Positions 6,857 to 10,835 of a stretch of DNA of 10,835 nucleotides are shown piece by piece. Numbering within the stretch: the stretch's first letter is position 1; the number at the start of each line of letters is the position of its first letter. The translations under genes were made by a program, and so were the position numbers. This DNA comes from Dehalococcoidia bacterium (GTDB lineage: Bacteria > Chloroflexota > Dehalococcoidia > Dehalococcoidales > JAUXAE01). The stretch covers positions 1 to 10,835 of the forward strand of contig DAOUZU010000024.1 in the NCBI GenBank assembly GCA_030665535.1, written 5' to 3'. The notes beneath the pieces were generated by a model, which saw nothing but the letters and a program-made list of their open reading frames with translations, had not been told where the DNA came from and did no database searches.

Positions 6857-6886
6857 AAGTTAGCAGAGGCCGGACTGTTTTGTCAA
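6857..6886 (-). promoter_or_regulatory. fdhA distal promoter (sigma70-type, weaker)
   Basis: On the - strand TTGACA (6886-6881) is followed after 18 nt by TAACTT (6862-6857), a weak -10. It is placed 92 bases upstream of the proximal -35 box. A second copy of the TAGTACTTA motif follows at the same relative distance as in the proximal module, which supports it as a real second promoter unit. Confidence 0.4.
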
Positions 6887-6930
6887 GGGAGACCCCCTCT
6901 CCCTTCCTTACATAACATACACTTGATTAA

Positions 6931-6959
6931 TTGACCGGGTGGCGGTAGTGGATTATCCT
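6931..6959 (+). promoter_or_regulatory. Possible promoter for the metallo-hydrolase gene
   Basis: TTGACC (6931-6936), 17 nt, then TATCCT (6954-6959) on the + strand. The start site would fall at about 6966, close to the ribosome-binding GGAGG (6966-6970), so the leader would be almost nil. This makes the assignment tentative. Confidence 0.35.
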
Positions 6960-6975
6960 TGAGGCGGAGGCGAAT

Positions 6976-7662
6976 ATGCAGGTTCTGCCAACCGTTTATC
7001 AGTTGACGCTTCGGGGCGTCAACATGATATTGATTGCGGAGGAAGAGCTAACCTTGATAGATACCGGGTTCAGGGGCAGTCTGAGGCGCATCACGGATTT
7101 TATCGGCCGCCTGGGGCGCTCCCTGGATGAGCTAAGCCTCATCATTATTACGCATAACCACCTGGACCACTGCGGCGGCCTGCCGGAACTGACCGCCGCT
7201 ACCTCGGCCAGGGTGGCCGCTCACAGGGCGGATCTGAGTGATACGGAGGCCGGGCTGCCCTATCATGGTTTCGTGCGCAAGATGCTCAACGTACCGCCCA
7301 TTCCCCTCATCCAGCCGCTTGTCTACGCCCGCCCCGGGGATGTAGACCTCAAGCTTGATGGCGGTGAAATCCTGCCGCCGCTGGGCGGCCTTGAGGTTAT
7401 CCACACGCCGGGGCACACGCCCGGCTCAATAAGCCTTTTCTCGGCCAGGGAGAAGCTGCTCGTCGTGGGTGATACCCTGAACAACCGCCTGCCCCGGCTG
7501 AGACTGCCGTCGGCAAGTGTCAGCATTGATATATCTCAGCTCAAGGGCTCGCTTAAGACGCTGGCAGGGCTTGACTTTGAAACGCTCTGCTTTGGCCACG
7601 GGCGGCCCGTAATCGGCGGCGCCGGGGACAGGCTGCGCCAGTTACTGGCAAGGGTGGGCTAG
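6976..7662 (+). CDS. Metallo-beta-lactamase-fold hydrolase (glyoxalase II-like)
   Basis: A 228-residue soluble protein of the metallo-beta-lactamase superfamily, an alpha-beta-beta-alpha di-metal hydrolase. The metal ligands are visible in order: HNHLDH at 60-65 (HxHxDH), His147 in HTPGHTPGS, Asp166 in VVGDT and His208 in CFGHG. The N-terminus LTLIDTGFRGS is the usual first strand and turn. Start ATG 6976 has GGAGG 5 nt upstream. This branch includes glyoxalase II-like thioester hydrolases, lactonases and many enzymes of unknown substrate, and nothing here fixes the substrate. There is no flavodoxin or rubredoxin domain, so it is not an FprA-type protein. It is transcribed away from fdhA, and rsmD follows after 78 bases. 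Confidence 0.9.
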   Translation: MQVLPTVYQLTLRGVNMILIAEEELTLIDTGFRGSLRRITDFIGRLGRSLDELSLIIITHNHLDHCGGLPELTAATSARVAAHRADLSDTEAGLPYHGFVRKMLNVPPIPLIQPLVYARPGDVDLKLDGGEILPPLGGLEVIHTPGHTPGSISLFSAREKLLVVGDTLNNRLPRLRLPSASVSIDISQLKGSLKTLAGLDFETLCFGHGRPVIGGAGDRLRQLLARVG

Positions 7663-7680
7663 TGGGGGGGTCCTTGACGG

Positions 7681-7709
7681 GGCGGCACCGCTAAGGGTAT
7701 GGTGGCGCC
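7681..7709 (+). other. Imperfect hairpin between the hydrolase gene and rsmD
   Basis: GGCGGCACC and GGTGGCGCC pair at 8 of 9 positions with one G-G mismatch around an 11-nt loop. No T-run follows, so it is not a standard intrinsic terminator. A weak promoter-like pair (TTGACG 7674-7679, TATGGT 7698-7703, 18-nt spacing) overlaps it and might serve rsmD. Confidence 0.3.
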
Positions 7710-7740
7710 ATCCAAACGGTATCCTTATAGCGAAAGTTAA

Positions 7741-8295
7741 ATGCGCGTTATTGCCGGTAAGGCTAAGGGATTCAGGCTCAAGGTGCCTAATAAGCTGGCC
7801 ACCCGGCCGGCCACGGAGCTGGTGCGGGGAGCCATCTTCTCTATTCTGGAAACGATGGCTGACGACTGGTCGCAGGTGCTGGATCTCTTCTCCGGCAGCG
7901 GTTCCCTGGGCATAGAAGCCCTGAGCCGCGGCGCCGGCTGGGTTGACTTTGTTGAAAAAGAGCGGCGCTGTTGTGCTATAATTAAGGACAATCTGAAAAA
8001 GACTGGTTTTAATACTCAGGCCCATGTCTACTGCGCCAGCGTGACCAGGGCCATTACTTTCCTGGACAAGGAGTATGATATTATACTGATGGACCCTCCT
8101 TATTCGGATATGTCTATCGGCAATACGGTAACTCAACTGGCCGGCTCAGGACTGGTCGGCAAAGAGACCACTCTCGTCATAACCCACTCACCGCGTCTTT
8201 CTATGGAACCCGGTTACGGCCCGCTGTGCCTCGTTAAAGAACACCGCCACGGCGATAGTATGATTGCCATCTACCGGAAGGGGGAAAGCTCTTGA
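7741..8295 (+). CDS. rsmD: 16S rRNA (guanine(966)-N2)-methyltransferase RsmD
   Basis: A 184-residue SAM-dependent methyltransferase that methylates G966 of 16S rRNA, a housekeeping ribosome modification. The N-terminal MRVIAGKAKGFRL and TRPATELVRGAIFSIL are family hallmarks. The SAM-binding motif is DLFSGSGSLGIEALSRGA from residue 48, and the catalytic DPPY is at 118-121. Length matches the family. ATG 7741 is preceded directly by an in-frame TAA, so no earlier start is possible. The ribosome-binding site is weak (GAAAG). Its stop TGA overlaps the TTG start of coaD, and the rsmD-coaD pairing is common in bacteria. Confidence 0.95.
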   Translation: MRVIAGKAKGFRLKVPNKLATRPATELVRGAIFSILETMADDWSQVLDLFSGSGSLGIEALSRGAGWVDFVEKERRCCAIIKDNLKKTGFNTQAHVYCASVTRAITFLDKEYDIILMDPPYSDMSIGNTVTQLAGSGLVGKETTLVITHSPRLSMEPGYGPLCLVKEHRHGDSMIAIYRKGESS

Positions 8296-8780
8296 CCGTC
8301 GCTGTCTATCCCGGTAGCTTTGACCCCATGACCAAGGGCCATCTGGACGTCGTCATCAGGGCGGCCAGGCTTTTTGAGAAGCTGATTGTCGGCGTCTACG
8401 ATACCCCGGATAACAAGAGGCTTCTGTTCACCGTCCAGGAGAGGACCGGGATGGCCGCCGAGGCCACCGCCGGCATGCCCAATGTTGAGGTGCGCTCCTT
8501 TTCCGGCCTTACCGTGGACTTCGCCGAGAAAGTGGGCGCCCATGTTATGGTCAGGGGCCTCAGGGTGAGCGCCGATTTTGAATGGGAATTCGATATGGCT
8601 ATGATGAACAGGAAGCTGAATCCCAATCTGGAGATGGTCTGCCTGATGGCCAGCCCGGAATTTCAGTTCCTCAGTTCCAGCCTGCTGAAAGAAGTATCCA
8701 AGCTGGGCGGCAATGTTGATGACATGCTGCCCAAGAATGTCGCCGAAGCTCTAAGAAGGAAGGTGCATAAAGAGATGTAA
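8292..8780 (+). CDS. coaD: Phosphopantetheine adenylyltransferase CoaD
   Basis: A 162-residue nucleotidyltransferase that transfers AMP from ATP to 4'-phosphopantetheine, the penultimate step of coenzyme A synthesis. YPGSFDPMTKGHLDVV carries the (T/H)xGH ATP site at Thr14-His17. VMVRGLRVSADFEWEF (86-101) and the FLSSSLLKE segment near 127-134 complete the family pattern. The start is TTG 8292, chosen because it places the family N-terminus at residue 1. It overlaps the rsmD stop by 3 nt (TTGA) and has GGGGAAAG upstream, so the two genes are probably translationally coupled. Length is normal. Confidence 0.95.
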   Translation: MTVAVYPGSFDPMTKGHLDVVIRAARLFEKLIVGVYDTPDNKRLLFTVQERTGMAAEATAGMPNVEVRSFSGLTVDFAEKVGAHVMVRGLRVSADFEWEFDMAMMNRKLNPNLEMVCLMASPEFQFLSSSLLKEVSKLGGNVDDMLPKNVAEALRRKVHKEM

Positions 8781-8833
8781 GGGGTAGAACGGGTAAAAAC
8801 TGGAATAAAACCAATATTGGAGGAGAAAACTAG

Positions 8834-9094
8834 ATGGCCTTTTTGATAACTGACGAATGCATAAGCTGTGGTGCCTGCGAGCCGGAGTGTCCCAACGCGG
8901 CAATTGTTGAAGGCGAGACCATATATGATATTTTACCCGAGAAGTGCACCGAGTGTGTTGGCTCCTTCGACACCCAGCAGTGCGTTGAGATATGCCCCGT
9001 GGACTGCTGCCTTCCCGACCCGGATCACAAGGAAACCAGAGAGCAGTTGCTGGAGAAGTGGCAGAAGTCACACCCCGGCGAAACACCAAAATAG
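8834..9094 (+). CDS. 2[4Fe-4S] ferredoxin, YfhL/Allochromatium type
   Basis: An 86-residue low-potential ferredoxin. Cluster I ligands are Cys9, Cys12 and Cys15 plus the Cys of the second motif (Cys54-Pro). Cluster II uses Cys38, Cys41 and Cys50 with Cys19-Pro. The 8-residue insertion between Cys41 and Cys50 and the charged C-terminal helix of about 27 residues identify the Allochromatium/YfhL class rather than the clostridial one. An extra cysteine pair sits at 58-59. GGAGGAG (8819-8825) lies 8 nt before the ATG and touches the palindrome CCAATATTGG (8811-8820). It follows coaD by 53 bases and is closed by a strong terminator. It could carry electrons for any of several anaerobic enzymes, and no partner is shown. 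Confidence 0.93.
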   Translation: MAFLITDECISCGACEPECPNAAIVEGETIYDILPEKCTECVGSFDTQQCVEICPVDCCLPDPDHKETREQLLEKWQKSHPGETPK

Positions 9095-9120
9095 CTAGCT
9101 ACACACAGGGTTTCTAAGCA

Positions 9121-9163
9121 AGGGTGGCCAGTCGCTCTAACCGGAGGCTGGCTGCCCTTTTTT
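9121..9163 (+). terminator. Intrinsic terminator after the ferredoxin gene
   Basis: AGGGTGGCCAGTC (9121-9133) pairs along all 13 positions, three of them G-U, with GGCTGGCTGCCCT (9146-9158) around a 12-nt loop. A run of six T follows (9158-9163). It ends the + strand rsmD-coaD-ferredoxin unit. It also lies just beyond the convergent cvpA stop, but on that strand the sequence after the stem is not U-rich. Confidence 0.85.
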
Positions 9164-9165
9164 GA

Positions 9166-9648
9166 CTACTGGAAGAAATCACGGATGGCGTCAAACTCCT
9201 CCGGCAGCAGGCCCAGGATGAAGGGGAACTTGTCCAGCAGCACCTCGGCCAGGGCTGAATCGGTAACCAGGTCGCTGCCGAAGAACTGGACCCAGGTGGC
9301 CAGGATAATGCTCCAGATTATGGCTCCCACCACGAAGCCGACGACGGCACCGCCGACCTTGTCCACCCAGCCCAGCATTACCATCTTGAGGGCCAGTTTC
9401 AGCAAGCGGGCCACCAGGCCGGCCACCACGATGACGCCCACCAGGATGAGAACGAAGGCGACTATGTTGGCCACGTCTTCCGGCATGAAGTCCAGCAGCC
9501 CGGCCAACGGTTCGTAGAACTGCCCCGCCAGGAAAACGCCGACTATTATTCCCACCAGCGATAGGGCGGCCTTGATGATGCCTATCCACAGGCCGGCCAG
9601 TGCCGAGCCCACCAGGGCCACGATGAGGACAATATCTATGATATTCAT
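9166..9648 (-). CDS. cvpA: CvpA-family integral membrane protein
   Basis: A 160-residue protein with four hydrophobic helices (about 4-22, 26-46, 60-82 and 99-122). It has the CvpA-family features: an N-terminal MNIIDIVLIVALVGSALAG segment with short IGIIKAALSL turn, and WVDKVGGAVVGFVVG (94-108) before the last helix. CvpA was named for colicin V production in E. coli, and the molecular role of most members is unclear (envelope homeostasis is suggested). ATG 9648 has no convincing ribosome-binding site. It lies 55 bases behind the alkylation-repair gene on the same strand and could be the last gene of that unit. It is convergent with the ferredoxin gene. Confidence 0.85.
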   Translation of the reverse strand: MNIIDIVLIVALVGSALAGLWIGIIKAALSLVGIIVGVFLAGQFYEPLAGLLDFMPEDVANIVAFVLILVGVIVVAGLVARLLKLALKMVMLGWVDKVGGAVVGFVVGAIIWSIILATWVQFFGSDLVTDSALAEVLLDKFPFILGLLPEEFDAIRDFFQ

Positions 9649-9703
9649 TTGGCTGAAGCCGATTAAAGCACAGCCCTAACGGCAAATGCAACCGTACCTT
9701 TAG

Positions 9704-10408
9704 TTAGCGGCCTGGCCGCCGCTTTTTAGCCCTGAGCCTTGCCTGGACGGCGGGGCTGGTTAGCTCACGCAGGGCGTCGGCGGCTATCCAGCGGGCGTCG
9801 GGGGAGTCCTGCTGCGCTATCTGGCGGGCGGTGGCGATGGCCTTGCGGTTGAGGGCCGGGCTGTGCTTGCCTATCTGCCTTAGCGCCCAGTTGACAGCCT
9901 TCTTGACGAAGTTCCTGGTATCATCGGCTTCTCTCTCTATATAAGGAAGGAAGGTCTCCAGAGTTTTATCGTCGGCTTTTTTAGTGCCCACGGCCAGGCG
10001 GGCCATCAGGACAAAGCCGGCCCGCTTGACATACTCCTCCTGCCGGCCGGCCCACGCCACCGCTTTCTGATAGGCGAAGGGGGTCTTCTCGAAGAGATTG
10101 GAGCAACTGCCGTCGACGACATCCCAGGAGTCGAAGTCCTTTGCCCAGGCCTCCATCTGCGCCTCGTTAACCGTGGCGGGGTCGTCGACCAGGCCGGCCA
10201 GCAGCCGCGCTTCGTGGATGCCGGAGGCCCAGAGCCGCTGTGCCAGAATGTGGTCCCGGCCGATCTCTTTGGCCATCCGGCGCAGGGCGGGCACAGAGAC
10301 GCCGTAGGTATTCTCCGGGTTGATACCAAACCGGGCCATCCCCGCAACCGCGACGGGATCGCCCAGGGATTTAAGCTTTTTCAGGACATCTTCAGGTTGG
10401 ATTTTCAT
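9704..10408 (-). CDS. DNA alkylation repair protein, AlkD-like (HEAT-repeat glycosylase family)
   Basis: A 234-residue all-helical protein of the AlkC/AlkD family. AlkD glycosylases remove cationic N3- and N7-alkylpurines without base flipping. The segment DSWDVVDGSCSNLFEK (93-108) places Trp95 and Asp99 four residues apart, as for Trp109/Asp113 of Bacillus cereus AlkD. NWALRQIGK (173-181) supplies a Trp near the position of AlkD Trp187. FGINPENTYGVSVPALRRMAKEIG is typical of the family. Catalytic activity is inferred from these matches only. The C-terminus is very basic (RAKKRRPGR), which suits DNA contact. ATG 10408 has GGGG-rich purines upstream and starts 10 bases after the arsM stop, so the two are probably co-transcribed. 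Confidence 0.88.
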   Translation of the reverse strand: MKIQPEDVLKKLKSLGDPVAVAGMARFGINPENTYGVSVPALRRMAKEIGRDHILAQRLWASGIHEARLLAGLVDDPATVNEAQMEAWAKDFDSWDVVDGSCSNLFEKTPFAYQKAVAWAGRQEEYVKRAGFVLMARLAVGTKKADDKTLETFLPYIEREADDTRNFVKKAVNWALRQIGKHSPALNRKAIATARQIAQQDSPDARWIAADALRELTSPAVQARLRAKKRRPGR

Positions 10409-10418
10409 CCCTTGCCCC

Positions 10419-10835
10419 TTACCCCTTCGGCTTGATAGCGCTGACCTTGAGACTCACCGCCGAGGCGGCTATCTCTGCTGCCTTCTGGTCTGATACATTC
10501 AGCTCCTTAATTATCGCCTGTGCAGTGGGGTCGTTGGTCATCAACTTGATGGGGAAGGTGGCCTCGTCCACTATGGTGATATCGGCAAAGCCGGCCTCTC
10601 TGATGGCGGCGAGGTAGTCTTCCTTGAGCATGGCCCCGGAGATGCAGCCGATGTAGGCGGCCAGGGATTGCCGGATAAACTGGGGCAACTCGGTAAGCAG
10701 GACGATATCGCTGACCATCAACCGGCCGCCGGGTTTGAGCACCCGGAAGGCCTCTACGAATACCCTGTGCTTGTCCGGGGACAGGTTGATAACGCAGTTG
10801 GAGATGATGGTGTCGGCGGTGTTATCGGCCACCGG
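10419..10835 (-). CDS. arsM: Arsenite S-adenosylmethionine methyltransferase ArsM (N-terminal part outside window)
   Basis: The last 138 or so residues of ArsM, which methylates trivalent arsenic with SAM. The frame is open to the right edge (the codon before the first GTG is CCG), so the gene begins outside the window. Visible family features are SNCVINLSPDK, whose Cys matches one conserved arsenic-binding cysteine, FRVLKPGGRLMVSDIV, a class I methyltransferase strand-turn, and AAYIGCISGAMLKEDYL, whose Cys matches the other C-terminal arsenic ligand. GFADITIVDEATFPIKL follows, and TAA is at 10421-10419. The SAM-binding GxGxG motif and the two N-terminal cysteines lie off the window. No other arsenic gene is in view, and an AlkD-like gene follows directly. 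Confidence 0.9.
   Translation of the reverse strand, partial: PVADNTADTIISNCVINLSPDKHRVFVEAFRVLKPGGRLMVSDIVLLTELPQFIRQSLAAYIGCISGAMLKEDYLAAIREAGFADITIVDEATFPIKLMTNDPTAQAIIKELNVSDQKAAEIAASAVSLKVSAIKPKG

Larger units (their letters stand above)
6505..6975. other. Divergent intergenic region between fdhA and the hydrolase gene
   Basis: These 471 bases carry no gene that I can support. They are clearly more AT-rich than the flanking genes. Features seen are the fdhA Shine-Dalgarno AGGAGG (about 6516-6521 on the - strand), a 14-bp hairpin at 6563-6595, two fdhA-directed promoter/operator modules between 6739 and 6886, and a possible + strand promoter at 6931-6959. The inferred fdhA leader is about 255 nt from the proximal promoter and about 350 nt from the distal one. 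No riboswitch that I can recognise is present. Confidence 0.7.

Noticed and set aside
6976..7662. Flavodiiron or other redox metallo-beta-lactamase protein
   Set aside because: The chain ends after 228 residues with no flavodoxin or rubredoxin domain, so only the hydrolase fold is supported.
9121..9163. Bidirectional terminator also serving cvpA
   Set aside because: On the - strand the bases after the stem (CTTGCTTAG) are not U-rich, so only the + strand function is supported.
10419..10832. Full small methyltransferase starting at GTG 10832
   Set aside because: The frame stays open to the window edge, and the family's SAM-binding N-terminal half is missing, so this is a window-edge truncation and not a short gene.

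Overview
The window reads like chromosomal DNA of an anaerobic, GC-rich, uncultured bacterium. The best guess is a Dehalococcoidia-type member of Chloroflexota. This rests on an fdhA / NrfD-HybB-like / fdhE gene order, a Tat-exported molybdopterin oxidoreductase and a strictly anaerobic Fe-S and selenium repertoire. It is inference, because no rRNA or other taxonomic marker is present. No mobile element, CRISPR array, tRNA or rRNA gene was seen.

Left part (1-3400). A coiled-coil protein of unknown function enters from the left edge on the + strand. Facing it on the - strand is the tail of a selenium/molybdenum formate dehydrogenase operon. In transcription order the operon is fdhA (6504-3385), a broken fdhB remnant (3381-3246), an NrfD/HybB-like quinone-linked membrane subunit (3226-2069) and fdhE (2069-1218). 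The tail of fdhE abuts the C-terminal fragment of a MalK/UgpC-type ABC ATPase (about 1221-904) that has no ATPase core.

Centre (3385-6975). fdhA is a single 1039-residue selenoprotein. An in-frame TGA at 5931-5929 encodes Sec192, and a compact hairpin follows at the spacing expected of a bacterial SECIS. Without recoding, the gene appears as two separate open frames. About 470 bases of divergent intergenic DNA lie upstream. They hold two copies of a promoter plus operator-like module directed at fdhA, a strong hairpin in the fdhA leader, and a possible promoter for the opposite gene.

Right part (6976-10835). On the + strand lie a metallo-beta-lactamase-fold hydrolase, the overlapping housekeeping pair rsmD-coaD, and a YfhL/Allochromatium-type 2[4Fe-4S] ferredoxin closed by a clear intrinsic terminator. 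On the - strand, in transcription order, lie the 3' part of arsM (arsenite methyltransferase, running in from the right edge), an AlkD-like DNA alkylation repair protein and a CvpA-family membrane protein.

The most interesting points are the Sec-encoded formate dehydrogenase alpha subunit with an Asp in place of a cluster cysteine, the internally deleted and frameshifted electron-transfer subunit directly behind it, and the duplicated promoter/operator module. Two apparent deletion junctions in one operon (fdhB, and fdhE/ABC ATPase) suggest either gene erosion or assembly error. The sequence alone cannot decide between these.
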